In this document: piece after piece, positions 35,215 to 45,735 of the stretch
How positions within the stretch are numbered: the stretch's first letter is position 1
Layout: the number at the start of each line of letters is the position of its first letter
The notes under the pieces: generated by a model
Told to the model about the DNA's origin: nothing
Seen by the model: only the letters and a program-made list of their open reading frames with translations
Database searches by the model: none
Program-made: the position numbers and the translations under genes
Assembly: GCF_031846585.1 (NCBI RefSeq)
Contig: NZ_JAVRHK010000010.1
Coordinates: 62,001-126,000, forward strand
Source: Autumnicola musiva
GTDB lineage: Bacteria; Bacteroidota; Bacteroidia; Flavobacteriales; Flavobacteriaceae
Direction of reading: 5' to 3'
Length of the DNA: 64,000 nucleotides

Positions 35215-38200
35215 TAGTAGCTGAATTTTTCGAGTTTTTGTTCAAGGTTTCCTTCATTGCCGAAAGGCACCAGGTAAAAGCTATATTTATAATCTTTCGC
35301 CGGTATCTGATATTTCTCCAGTGGTTGACTAACCGCCGACCAGCTATCGTTACCACCAACCCCCATCTGGATAAGGTCAATATTTAACGTAATGAAGCCT
35401 GGATCTTCAAGATCGTATGTATGCTCGGCTTCATTCAGATTTTCCTCAGTGTAAGGCCAGGCACTCATATTTAGAGGTTTTTCTTCCGAAACGACTAGAA
35501 AACCATTTTGCTTTTCAGGCGTTGTTAACGCCATCCATCGCACCTCAGTACGGTTCCCGTTTTCCTGTGGCATTACGTAAGATTCTATAAAATCTTCCAG
35601 TTTCAGGGAATATTTTCCCATCAGGAATCCATGATTCCGATCGATGTAATTTTCAAGAGGACCTTTACCATACCATGAAACCTGGTTATATTGAATTTTA
35701 ACACCCATTTGCATACCTACTTTTGGAATATTGGGAAGGTATTCTGAAGCTTTTAATTCATATTCAACTTTTATGACACCCTCTGGATTAATGCTATAAA
35801 CAAGCTCTACACTAGCACTATCTTTAACGATCTCATATTTACTGGAAACTTCAACTTTATTATTACGTTTTTTAATTTTAAAATCTTTCAATTGAGGTTC
35901 TGCCTCATACCATGATCTTAAAACCTTATTTGGTTTCCAACCCTTGCGGTCATTATCGGTTAAAGGCCGGGTAAAATTTGGCAGAAGTGGAGCAAAAACC
36001 TGCTCTTCCTCACTTATAGTGAAGGAAGTTAAAGCACCATTTTCTTTGTTGAATTCAACCTGGAAATCTTTCCCACTTACTGTAGCGGTTCCAGGATTTT
36101 CTGTAATTTCCAGCTCATTTGTCATATCTGAGTCTATGGAAATTCTATTTTTCTTTTTCAACAGGAATTGATCGGCCGCTACTGGATAACCATTACTAGC
36201 CCAGGGTTTATCTTCTTTCAGGCGGAATTCGATATTTAAAAAATATTCAGATTCATTTTCAAATTCCGGTAAAAATGAGGTGATATTAATGATGGTGTCT
36301 TTTCCAGAAGCAACGTTTAGCGGCTCCAGAACTTTCTCTTTAACAGGCTCCCCATCCTTCAGCAGTATCAAAACGGCATCATACACCGATAATGGCTGAA
36401 CAGCATTCCTGTTTTTAATATGCAATTTATTTTGATCCAGAAGTTCACTGGTGGCCGGCTGATATACCCATTTGTTCTCATACATTGCAGCTTTTGGTCT
36501 GCCATCTGAAGCAACGATACCATTTATATTGAAGTTCCCACTGTGCAGCTCCTCTCCGAAATCACCCCCGTAAGCGAAAAATTCCTCTCCGGTTTCAGGA
36601 TTGGTCTTTACAAGACCCTGATCTTTAAAATCCCAAATACAACCACCAATTACCCGTGGCAAAGAGCGAAACTGATCCCACAATTCTTTGAGATTTCCGG
36701 TGGAATTTCCCATGGAATGTGAATACTCCACAAACATTATCGGCCTGGTATCGGCATTTTTATCTACAAGATACTTCGGGGTGAAAACCCCAGGATAAAA
36801 ACGACTCACTACATCTACGTAAGGTTCATCCTGCGGATTTTCAAATCGGTGTGCATGGTCTACTGATTCGGGATAACCTTCATCCAGAGGATCTAAATAT
36901 CCATCCAGTCTTGGGTTTCCCTGTGCAGGTTCGTAATGAATGGGACGCGTAATATCAAAGCGATGCCCCCAACCTGCCATTGCCGCGAAGGCCGGACCAT
37001 TACCCGCCTCATTACCCATGCTCCAGAAAACAATGCTGGGATGATTTTTATCCCTTTCAATCATTCTGGTAAAACGTTCCATATGGGCGGTTATCCACTG
37101 CGTATCGTTAGCCAGTTTTCCACCTAAACCATGCGTTTCCAGATTTGCTTCATCCATTACCATCAAACCATATTTATCACACAATTCATAAAAATATGGA
37201 TCGTTAGGATAATGACTGGTTCTTATCAGGTTGAAATTAAATCGTTTAATGGTCTTTATATCTTCTTCAATATCTTCACGGGTTAAGGCTTTTCCTCTTA
37301 CCGGATGGTGATCATGCCTGTTAACCCCATAAACATAGGTTTCCTTCCCGTTGATTAGCATTTTGCTGTTTTCTTGGGAAAATTCAATAGAACGAAAACC
37401 GACTTTTGAAGATTTTACTTCAGTAATATTTCCTGTTGAATCCTTTAGAATTAACAGCATCGTGTAAAGATTTGGAGTTTCTGCACTCCACTTTTTCGGA
37501 TTGGGAATATCCTTTTCAAAAAAACCAAATCTTACATTATCCAGCCTTGGATAATCTTCATTTATAATTTCTGAAACTGCAGTATCAAGTGCTTTTTCAA
37601 AAACAGGCTTATTTTCAGCATCGTAAAGCTGTACTTCAAGCCTGTAATCTTTAATGGTATCTCCGGTAAGATTTTCCACTTCGGGCCTTAGCTGAAACAG
37701 CGCATCTTTATAATCTTTGTCCAGTTTGGTTTGATAGAAAAAATCGTTTATATGAAGCTTTGGCTCAGCCATAATAAAAACTTCCCGTTGAATACCACTT
37801 AGCCGCCAGTGATCCTGGTCTTCAAGATAAGAACCATCACTCCAACGCAACACCTGCACTGAAAGCAGATTATCACCATCTTTTATATAAGGAGTAATAT
37901 TAAATTCGGAAGGCAGGAAACTATCTTCACCATAACCAAGAAATTCACCATTCAGCCAGACTTTAAAGGCAGAACTTACCGCTCCAAAATGTAAAGTCAC
38001 TACCTGATTATTCCAGTTTTCAGGAACTACAAACTTGCGCTGATAAGAGCCAACGCCGTTAGTATCTTTTGGCACCAGCGGCGGATTTACGGGCCTAAAA
38101 GGATATACAGCACTTTTATAAATGGGGATATCATAACCTTTAAGTTCCCAGTTTGAAGGAACTTCTATTTTATCCCAGTTTTCAACTTCCTGTTTGTGAA

Positions 38201-38498
38201 AATCTTTTGGCGCTTCATTAAAGTTAACGGAATATTGAAAATCCCAGCGTCCGTTAAGCATTTTTAAACGGCTCTTCTCCCTATTACCTTCAAGCGCATC
38301 TTCAATGCTTGCGTAGGAATAAGCCGTTGCTCTTGCAGGTTCCCTGTTGATACTATTAACTTCAGGGTTTTCCCAGGGATTGGATTCATAAACTTTTGGC
38401 TCCGCAGGAATTCCTGCAGGCTCACCTGTTACCGTTTGCCCGTAACCGGGCAAACATAAACAGGTAAAAACTAAAACAAACATGAAACATTTACTCAT
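35214..38498 (-). CDS. GH2-family beta-galactosidase, secreted
   Basis: From the ATG at 38498 the protein has 1094 residues with a signal peptide ending PGYGQ. A TTG seven codons upstream is possible but lies deeper inside the previous gene. Numbering from that TTG, the domains are jelly roll (about 45-250), two Ig-like domains, the TIM barrel with VNRHDHHPVRG and SMGNEAGNG (acid/base Glu504), nucleophile Glu598 in MFVEYSHSMGN, and a long C-terminal beta-galactosidase small-chain domain. Length and layout are LacZ-like. Expected role: exo-cleavage of beta-galactose from galactan or arabinogalactan side chains. It overlaps the upstream propeller gene by 8 bp. Confidence 0.93.
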   Translation of the reverse strand: MSKCFMFVLVFTCLCLPGYGQTVTGEPAGIPAEPKVYESNPWENPEVNSINREPARATAYSYASIEDALEGNREKSRLKMLNGRWDFQYSVNFNEAPKDFHKQEVENWDKIEVPSNWELKGYDIPIYKSAVYPFRPVNPPLVPKDTNGVGSYQRKFVVPENWNNQVVTLHFGAVSSAFKVWLNGEFLGYGEDSFLPSEFNITPYIKDGDNLLSVQVLRWSDGSYLEDQDHWRLSGIQREVFIMAEPKLHINDFFYQTKLDKDYKDALFQLRPEVENLTGDTIKDYRLEVQLYDAENKPVFEKALDTAVSEIINEDYPRLDNVRFGFFEKDIPNPKKWSAETPNLYTMLLILKDSTGNITEVKSSKVGFRSIEFSQENSKMLINGKETYVYGVNRHDHHPVRGKALTREDIEEDIKTIKRFNFNLIRTSHYPNDPYFYELCDKYGLMVMDEANLETHGLGGKLANDTQWITAHMERFTRMIERDKNHPSIVFWSMGNEAGNGPAFAAMAGWGHRFDITRPIHYEPAQGNPRLDGYLDPLDEGYPESVDHAHRFENPQDEPYVDVVSRFYPGVFTPKYLVDKNADTRPIMFVEYSHSMGNSTGNLKELWDQFRSLPRVIGGCIWDFKDQGLVKTNPETGEEFFAYGGDFGEELHSGNFNINGIVASDGRPKAAMYENKWVYQPATSELLDQNKLHIKNRNAVQPLSVYDAVLILLKDGEPVKEKVLEPLNVASGKDTIINITSFLPEFENESEYFLNIEFRLKEDKPWASNGYPVAADQFLLKKKNRISIDSDMTNELEITENPGTATVSGKDFQVEFNKENGALTSFTISEEEQVFAPLLPNFTRPLTDNDRKGWKPNKVLRSWYEAEPQLKDFKIKKRNNKVEVSSKYEIVKDSASVELVYSINPEGVIKVEYELKASEYLPNIPKVGMQMGVKIQYNQVSWYGKGPLENYIDRNHGFLMGKYSLKLEDFIESYVMPQENGNRTEVRWMALTTPEKQNGFLVVSEEKPLNMSAWPYTEENLNEAEHTYDLEDPGFITLNIDLIQMGVGGNDSWSAVSQPLEKYQIPAKDYKYSFYLVPFGNEGNLEQKLEKFSY

Positions 38499-39621
38499 TT
38501 TCCTCTTCAATAGGTACAAAACTCAAATTACTTTTTCCAAGATCTTTTGAAGTAGCCACAGCGATTCCTCTCTGAAATTCCTCATTTACGGCACAATAGA
38601 AATGGTAAACCACCCCATCTTCTTTCACTACAAAAGATTTGTGTGCAAAAACTTCATCATAAGGTTCAGAAGAAGCTATCAGATCTTCTCCCTCCCAATC
38701 TTTCCAGTTGATAAGATCATTGGAAACCGCAAAACGGTTAAAGGCTCCATCTTTCCAGAATGCGCCAAAATAAAACATTACCCAGGTATCATTTATTCTT
38801 TGAATGTAAGGATCACCGGAGATCCCCGTATGATGATTAATAAGAGGCTCCTCCCCGTAACGCTCCCAGTTTTTCATATCGTTTGAAACGGCCATAGCAA
38901 TCCTTTCTGCTCCTCTTCCAGGATTTAGACTATCCCCCCGGGCATTGTAGTACATAATAAATTCGTGCCCGGTCTCCCCCTGGAAATCCCTGATCACGCT
39001 TTCCTTATACATGGTACTGTTATCATACCATGCCGCATCTTCATCATTAGGCGTAAGCACAGGTTCAGGCAAACGCTTGAATTCATGCGGATGCGTGGGA
39101 ATTGTATCGGTATAGGCCATCCCAATGGAAAGCGTTCCTGCTTCATAACCTTCACTATCCCCGCCGAAATAACTCATCCAATATTTATCATCGTAAGTTG
39201 TCCATTCATAACTTCCTCCCCAGGTTGGATCCTGCAGCGCTATATATCCCGCTTTCTGATTTCTATCCCATTGTGTAGTATCTTCTGAAAAAGACATTAC
39301 TTTGCCTAAATGCTCCCATTCAAGCAGATTATTACTCTTAGCCAGCCACGTCTCGTAACCCCTACCGGCATAGATTAGGTAGGTCATATACCACGTATCT
39401 TCATGTTTAAAAACGCTCGGACAATCCATTTTATAAGAATTATCCTCTGGGACCATCACCAGTCCATACTTATGGGGAGTTTTGATTTCATTATAAATCT
39501 CCTCCATTACCGCATCGGTAATTTCTCTTTTTTTATAGGATGTTTTTTCAGGCTGTGAGGAACAGGAGACAATCAGTATGAAAACTGCCAAAAATAAAAA
39601 TCCGGTATAGTACTTTTTCAT
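38491..39621 (-). CDS. Lipoprotein beta-propeller glycosidase (GH43/GH32/GH130-like)
   Basis: A 376-residue lipoprotein; FILIVSC gives Cys20 as the lipid site. Five propeller blades are visible through repeats such as DCPSVFKHEDTWYMTYL, WLAKSNNLLEWEHLG, DPTWGGSYEWTTYDDKYWM, MAVSNDMKNWERYG, GDPYIQRINDTWVMFYFG and AVSNDLINWKDWEG. The conserved Asp in DCPSV and the Glu in KESVIRD are candidate catalytic acids. I cannot fix the CAZy family. It heads the long minus-strand run (GH2, GH106 and probably onward), 64 bp downstream of one of the best GTACAGGATA sites. Likely role: surface exo-glycosidase on pectin side chains. Confidence 0.75.
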   Translation of the reverse strand: MKKYYTGFLFLAVFILIVSCSSQPEKTSYKKREITDAVMEEIYNEIKTPHKYGLVMVPEDNSYKMDCPSVFKHEDTWYMTYLIYAGRGYETWLAKSNNLLEWEHLGKVMSFSEDTTQWDRNQKAGYIALQDPTWGGSYEWTTYDDKYWMSYFGGDSEGYEAGTLSIGMAYTDTIPTHPHEFKRLPEPVLTPNDEDAAWYDNSTMYKESVIRDFQGETGHEFIMYYNARGDSLNPGRGAERIAMAVSNDMKNWERYGEEPLINHHTGISGDPYIQRINDTWVMFYFGAFWKDGAFNRFAVSNDLINWKDWEGEDLIASSEPYDEVFAHKSFVVKEDGVVYHFYCAVNEEFQRGIAVATSKDLGKSNLSFVPIEEENE

Positions 39622-39684
39622 TTACAGATAAATTAAACTGAAATTTCAGACAGGAATGCAATATAAGGTTATGTTAATTTCCTA

Positions 39685-39700
39685 CTATCCTGTACTTACT
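39685..39700 (-). promoter_or_regulatory. GTACAGGATA upstream element (before the glycosidase run)
   Basis: In gene direction it reads AGTAAGTACAGGATAG, one of the two clearest copies of the element. It begins 64 bp upstream of the ATG of the lipoprotein glycosidase. Confidence 0.5.
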
Positions 39701-39746
39701 TGAATGAAAAAAATCAGAAAATTTTAAGTTTCGGGGCAACAAGGAC

Positions 39747-39762
39747 ACTACAGGACAGTTTA
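39747..39762 (+). promoter_or_regulatory. CTACAGGACA upstream element (before barrel copy 1)
   Basis: ACTACAGGACAGTTTA on the plus strand, ending 91 bp upstream of the first barrel gene. It differs from the core at two positions but shares the trailing TTTAGA with the site before copy 2, at nearly the same distance from the start codon. Confidence 0.4.
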
Positions 39763-39852
39763 GAAGTTTAAATACATTATGTTTATGCAGATGTTAATTT
39801 TTTATTAATAATATCTTATTTTTCCCATATTTCCTGAAAACTTTACTAAAAT

Positions 39853-42602
39853 ATGGCTTGTTCTATTAATTCAGTTGGCAAAGAACATACTATTAGAACA
39901 TATCTGTTCCTTATTGTCATTTTTATAGGTTTTTCAGCAATTTCACAAGAGGTCTCATTGAAGGGAAAAGTTGTGGATACGTCCGGCGCATTACTTGGCT
40001 CCGCAACGGTTTATCTGGAAAAAATTGCAGACAGTAGTTTGATTGGCTATACCATTTCTAAAGCTAATGGTGAATTTGAGCTATCTGAAAAGACTACGGA
40101 AAGAAAAGCGAATCTGTATATTTCCTTCGCCGGTTTCCAGACTTATCAAAATGTAATTGAATTAAAAGAGGAAGTCGACCTGGGTAATATTATTCTCGAT
40201 ATCCAGGAAAACAGCCTTGATGAAATTTTCCTCACAGGAAAAGCCCTCCTATCAGAATAAAAAAAGATACTATAGAATTTAATGCCGATTCATTTCAAAC
40301 CCGTCCGGACGCCACCCTGGAAGATTTGATGAAGAAACTGCCTGGTGTGGAAATTGACAGGTCGGGAAATATTACCATGAATGGCACACCAATTAGTAAA
40401 ATTATAGTTAATGGTGAGGAATTCTTTGGTGATGATCCTCAAATAGCTCTAAAAAATTTACCTAAAGAAATCGTTGATAAAATCCAGGTTACCGATACCA
40501 AAACAGAAGCACAGGCATTTACCGGCGAAGATGGCGATTCTAACAATAAAACTGTCAATATCACCATTAAAGAGGATAAAAATAAAGGGTATTTTGCCCG
40601 TGCCACCGCTGGCTATGGCACAGATGACCGCTATGAAGCAAGTGCAATTTTCAACTATTTTGACGATGAGTTACGAACAAGTATACTGGCAAGTTCGAAC
40701 AATATTAACAGTTCAGGATTCAGCTATGATGAAACCTTCGGAATGATGGGTAGAAGCGCAGCAGCAATTAGTGGAGGCCCAGGAATCACTAAGTCTGAAT
40801 CTGCAGGTATAAATGCCGCTAATAAATGGAAGAATAAATGGGGGTTCAAGGAGGTTGAGACCAGTGGAGATTATTTCTTCGGAAGAAATGATACCGAACA
40901 GCGATCTGAATCTCAAACCGAATACCTTTTACCGGATTCAAGATATTTCAGAAATACAGAAAGATCCAGCAACTTCATTAATGACAGCCATCGCGGAAAT
41001 GCCGAATTTGAGATTGAATTCGATACGCTTACCAGGATTTCAGTCAAGCCAAAAATAGACGCAAATTTTGCGGAGTCGTACAGCCAGAGTTTTTCAGAGT
41101 CACTGGACGAGAACAGAAATCTCGTCAATAATACCGAAACAGCCCAGAATGGAAAATCGGAAAGTTTAAGATTTGAAAATCAAATCGGTTTTATTAAAAA
41201 ATTCGGAAATAAAGGAGCTTTTTTTAGGCTGGGATTCAGCAATAAACACGAAAATCAAAATAGTGAAAGTCTTTATTATTCGGAAACTACATTTTTTGAA
41301 GAGGAAAATAACAGGATTCAGGTACAGGATCAATTCATCGATCTGGAAAATAAGGAAGACGCATACTCCCTTGAGGCCAGGCATAGACTACCTGCTTCAG
41401 AATCGCTTTCTTTTGATTCCTCCTACGATTTCGATTATAGTTATGCTACAAATAAGCGATATGTATATGATTCTGAAAATAACGATGGGAACTATAATAG
41501 CATTAATGATACGTTAAGTAATGATTTCAGTGTACTCAATAGAATACATGCTCCAAGATTTGGATTGAATTACGAAATAATGGATTGGGAGATTGAAGCC
41601 GATTTAGGCTTACTGCTCACACACCTGGAAAACGACAATTTGTTTCAGGAAACAACTTTTGAGAATGACTACACTAACCTCAACGTGAGTATGGAAATTA
41701 AATATGAGCAACAAGGAGAGCCTTATTACTCACTTGATTATGAAACAAGCACAGAAATTCCCTTCATTCGCCAGCTTCAGCCCGTTGTAGACCGAACTGA
41801 CCCTTTAAATATTATCATTGGAAATCCGGAATTAAGGCCTACTTATAGGCATCAAATCAATCTGCAATACCGTAATTTTAATTATAATACCAGCAGCGGT
41901 ATTTCCAGTTGGCTTTGGCTTAATTTTATTGAAAATGATATTGTTTCAATCAGTACTATAGATGAAGATCTGGTAAGGGAAACCCGCTTTACAAATATTG
42001 ATGGCTCAATAAATGCACACGCCGGTGTGTCCTACAATAAAGGAATAAGAAAAGAAAATAAGCAATATAATTTCAGTTTAAGCCTTAGTGGATCCTACAA
42101 TAAAAATTTGGGCTTTACCAATGGAATAAAATATCAGTCTGAACAATATTCTTTTAATCCGTCTGTACGGCTCACTTATGTAATAGAAAAAGTTTTAGAA
42201 ATCAATCCAATATACGGATTGACCTATCGCAGTTCCGTTTATGATATTAATGCTGAAAGAAACGAGAATTTTATTAATCACCAGGTAGGTTTAGATTTTA
42301 CAACCTACTGGCCTGAAAATCTAATTTTCGCCAATGATATCTCTTACCGCTATCTTGAGAACGTGGCCCCTGGCCTTCAAAATTCTTCTATACTCTGGAA
42401 CCTAAGTTTAGGCTATCAGTTTTTTGAAGATAAAGCTACCATAAGGTTTAAGGTTTATGATTTATTGGACCAAAACATACAGGCGATGAGAATAATAAAT
42501 AATGATTATATAAGAGATTCGAACGATTTGATATTAACCCGATATGCCATGCTGAGCTTTTCCTATAAACTAAGCAGTTTTGGCGGAAGATCAAGACCAT
42601 AA
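39853..42602 (+). pseudogene. Outer-membrane TonB-receptor-like barrel, copy 1, broken by a 1-nt deletion
   Basis: The first frame (39853-40260, 135 residues) holds the signal peptide (ending FSAISQ) and the carboxypeptidase-regulatory domain, then runs out of frame and stops. The rest of the protein continues in another frame, with an internal ATG at 40326 and end at 42602. Alignment with the intact copy at 42990 shows one missing base in the A run at 40239-40242: with five A's the text would read TGKSPPIRIKKD, matching TAASPPIRIKKD in copy 2. The restored product would be about 916 residues, close to the 912 of copy 2. The downstream frame is undamaged, so the lesion is recent, phase-variable, or a sequencing error. 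Confidence 0.88.
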
Positions 42603-42989
42603 GCCAAGTTCTTTGTTAATATTTAATAGCAAATTTTAAAAATTTCTGCCCCTTCCATCTTAAAACAGAATGATCAACTTCAGGAAATTAATATTTTGAA
42701 GAGCTTTTTATTTTCAAAGTGCAACCCAAATAACCCTTATCTAATTATTTCCTTTTAATTGTAAGGAATATTAATTTTTCGCAGTCTTGTACTTAGTTGA
42801 GAATCTTCAAATTTGTGCATTTACTTTCCGCAATCTCTATCTAATTATAAAACTTATACCCAATTCGTGAACATCTAAAATTATTTCAAGTAGGTACAGG
42901 ATACTTTAGAGAGAAATTGGGGTTAAATTGATGCCTTCTATAATACTCCAAAATTTAATATTAATCCCCTGTAAATAAATAAATACTTA
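42603..42989. other. Intergenic region between the tandem barrel genes, 387 bp
   Basis: No gene seen. It carries one strong GTACAGGATA site oriented toward copy 2 (42888-42908) and an inverted weaker relative (TCTTGTACTTAGT, 42785-42797). The full promoter-like region means copy 2 can be expressed independently of copy 1. Confidence 0.55.
42888..42908 (+). promoter_or_regulatory. GTACAGGATA upstream element (before barrel copy 2)
   Basis: The core GTACAGGATA lies at 42894-42903, preceded by AAGTAG and followed by CTTTAGA. The core ends 87 bp upstream of the copy 2 ATG. It is the plus-strand counterpart of the site at 39685-39700. Confidence 0.5.
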
Positions 42990-45728
42990 ATGGGATACGT
43001 ACCGTTTACTTCGACCAGCATATATTGGGCATTAATATTTTCAATAATTTTATTTCTTACCTCATCTGTCTTAGCTCAGGAGGTCACAATCCGCGGGAAA
43101 ATATTAGACGAGGAAGGAGCCGCTCTGGAATCTGCAACCATTCACCTTGAGACGGTAAAAGACAGCAGTATGATAAGCTATACCATATCCAAGGAAAATG
43201 GCGAATTTCAACTAAAAGGTCGTACTACCGAAAACCAGGGAAATTTATTTATCTCCTTTGCAGGGTTTAGCCCCTATCAATCTACACTAGAACTAAAGGA
43301 AAATGTCGAAATTGGTACTATAACATTAAAAATACAGGAGAACACTTTAGATGAGGTTATGATTACCGCAGCAAGCCCTCCTATTAGAATAAAAAAAGAT
43401 ACCACTGAGTTTAATGCTTCATCATTTCAAACACGTCCCGATGCAAACCTTGAGGAATTAATGGAAAAACTTCCCGGAGTAGAGATCGACCGTGAAGGTA
43501 ATATCACTATAAATGGAACTCCTATCTCTAATATAATTGTGAACGGGGAAGAATTCTTTGGAGATGACCCGCAAATTGCACTTAAAAACCTGCCAAAGGA
43601 GATCATTAATAAAATTCAGATTACAGACACAAAAACCGAATCTCAGGAATTTACCGGAGAATCGGGAGATTCCAACAATAAAACCGTAAATATCACCATT
43701 AAGGAAGATAAGAATAAGGGATATTTTGCCCGTGCTACTGCCGGAATTGGTACCGATGAACGCTACGAGGCAAGTGGAATTTTCAACTATTTTAAAGATG
43801 AATTAAGAACCAGTGTCCTTGCAAGCTCAAACAATATAAACAGTTCCGGTTTTAGTTACGATGAGACTTTTGGAATGATGGGCCGCAGTGCCGTAAGAAA
43901 TGATGGTGGAAATGGAATCACAAAATCTGAATCTGCCGGAGTAAATGCTGCCAATGAATGGAAAGAGAAATGGGGCTTCGAGGAAGTAGAAGCCAGTGGG
44001 GATTATTTCTTCGGAAGAAATGATACAGACCAACGATCCAGTACTCAAACCGAATATCTTCTCCCAGATTCAAGATACTTCCAAAATACCGAAAGATCGA
44101 GTAACAATATCAACGACAGTCACCGCGGAAATATTGAATTTGAGATTGAATCTGACACGATGACGAGATTTTCTATAGAGCCCAGGATAAACGCCAATTT
44201 TCGGGAATCGAACAGTCAGAGTTTTTCAGAATCCTTGGATGAGGATAGAAACCTTGTGAATAATACCGAAACAAATCAAAATGGCACCTCTAAAAATCTC
44301 GATTTTGAGAATGAGATCGATTTCACCAAAAGGTTTGGTAGCAGGGGTGCGTTTTTAAGCCTGGAATTCTCAAATAGCCATGAAAATCAGACCAGCGAAA
44401 ATTTTTACTATTCAGAAAGTACATTTTTTGAAGAAAACAATGAACGCATCCAAATCCAGGATCAGTTTATAGATGAAGAAGATAAACAGGACTCTTATTC
44501 ATTTGAAGCAAGGCATAGATTACCTTTTTCAGAATACCTTTCTTTAGATTCGTCTTATGATTTTGATTATGATTATTCTACGAACAAAAGATATGTGTAT
44601 GATTCTGAAAATAATGACGGTAATTATAACATTATCAATGATACGCTAAGCAACGACTTTAAAGTAATTAATCGCAGGCATGCTCCCCGGGTGGGTTTGG
44701 ATTACGAGAAGGATGCCTGGGAATTGGAAGCCGACTTAGGCTTATTGCACACACAGTTGGAAAACGATAATCTGTTTCAGGAAACCTCCTTTGAGAATGA
44801 TTATACAAACCTAAACCTTAATCTGGAAGTTGAATACGAAAGAGAAGGTAAATCAAGTTATTCTATCGATTATCGAACCGATACTGATATTCCATCTATT
44901 CGGGAGCTGCAACCTGTAGTAGATCGTACGGATCCTTTAAATATAATCATAGGAAATCCGGAACTGCGACCTACATACAGGCACGACATTAATTTGCGAT
45001 ACCGTAATTTTAATTATGACACCAGAAGTGGCGTTTCGAGTTGGGTTAATTTCAATTTTATTGAAAACCATGTGGTATCGGTAACCACTATCGATGATGA
45101 TCTGGTACGGGAAACCCGTTTTACCAATATTGATGGATCTATGGATGCAAACGCCGGGGTGTCCTATAGCAAAAGATTTAAAAAAGAAAATGAAGAATTG
45201 CGGTTTCGTGTTCGGCTTAGTGGATCCTATGATAAAAATCTCGGTTTTACCAATGCCACAAGATTCCAATCTGAACAATATTCATTTAATCCTAATGTGC
45301 GTTTCACCTACCTGATAGAAGATATTCTGGAAATAAATCCAGTATACGAATTATCCTATCGAAGTTCTGTTTATGATATCAATGCAAATAGAAATCAAAA
45401 TTTCACCAATCACCAGGCCGGATTGGATTTTACCACTTACTGGCCTGAAAATCTGATTTTTGCCAATGATATTTCTTACCGTTATCTGGAAAACGTCGCT
45501 CCGGGCCTCCAAAATTCGACGATCCTTTGGAACTTAAGTCTTGGATATCAATTCTTTAAGGATGATGCTTCTATTAAAATAAAGGTTTATGATCTTTTAG
45601 ATCAAAACATTGAAACCAGACGAACTATAAATGATGATTATATCAGGGATTCCAACAATTTAATTCTCACACGTTATGCAATGTTTAGTTTATCTTATAA
45701 ACTCAGCAATTTTGGAGGAAGGTCGTGA
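42990..45728 (+). CDS. Outer-membrane TonB-receptor-like beta-barrel protein, copy 2 (intact)
   Basis: A 912-residue protein: signal peptide ending SVLAQ, carboxypeptidase-regulatory domain (about 32-115), then a plug with the family block LPGVEIDREGNITINGTPIS and VNGEEFFGDDPQIALKNLP (about residues 168-206), and a long acidic barrel ending in LSYKLSNFGGRS. This is the outer-membrane barrel family 3 type, related to TonB receptors but not SusC: it lacks the SusC LDEVVVVGYG signature and has no SusD partner. Substrate unknown; the upstream element shared with the glycosidase run suggests it belongs to the same response. It is closely similar to the broken copy just upstream. Confidence 0.88.
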   Translation: MGYVPFTSTSIYWALIFSIILFLTSSVLAQEVTIRGKILDEEGAALESATIHLETVKDSSMISYTISKENGEFQLKGRTTENQGNLFISFAGFSPYQSTLELKENVEIGTITLKIQENTLDEVMITAASPPIRIKKDTTEFNASSFQTRPDANLEELMEKLPGVEIDREGNITINGTPISNIIVNGEEFFGDDPQIALKNLPKEIINKIQITDTKTESQEFTGESGDSNNKTVNITIKEDKNKGYFARATAGIGTDERYEASGIFNYFKDELRTSVLASSNNINSSGFSYDETFGMMGRSAVRNDGGNGITKSESAGVNAANEWKEKWGFEEVEASGDYFFGRNDTDQRSSTQTEYLLPDSRYFQNTERSSNNINDSHRGNIEFEIESDTMTRFSIEPRINANFRESNSQSFSESLDEDRNLVNNTETNQNGTSKNLDFENEIDFTKRFGSRGAFLSLEFSNSHENQTSENFYYSESTFFEENNERIQIQDQFIDEEDKQDSYSFEARHRLPFSEYLSLDSSYDFDYDYSTNKRYVYDSENNDGNYNIINDTLSNDFKVINRRHAPRVGLDYEKDAWELEADLGLLHTQLENDNLFQETSFENDYTNLNLNLEVEYEREGKSSYSIDYRTDTDIPSIRELQPVVDRTDPLNIIIGNPELRPTYRHDINLRYRNFNYDTRSGVSSWVNFNFIENHVVSVTTIDDDLVRETRFTNIDGSMDANAGVSYSKRFKKENEELRFRVRLSGSYDKNLGFTNATRFQSEQYSFNPNVRFTYLIEDILEINPVYELSYRSSVYDINANRNQNFTNHQAGLDFTTYWPENLIFANDISYRYLENVAPGLQNSTILWNLSLGYQFFKDDASIKIKVYDLLDQNIETRRTINDDYIRDSNNLILTRYAMFSLSYKLSNFGGRS

Positions 45729-45735
45729 TAAGGAT

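Larger units (their letters stand above)
39622..39852. other. Divergent intergenic region between blocks A and B
   Basis: 231 bp separate the minus-strand glycosidase run from the plus-strand barrel gene. It holds two oppositely oriented copies of the CAGGA element (39685-39700 for the minus unit, 39747-39762 for the plus gene) and a 12-bp palindrome CTGAAATTTCAG at 39638-39649. It is a natural place for divergent, co-regulated promoters. Confidence 0.55.

Noticed and set aside
40239..40260. Programmed ribosomal frameshift in the first barrel gene
   Set aside because: There is no classic slippery heptamer with a downstream structure, and the intact paralogue is encoded in one frame; a 1-nt deletion is simpler.
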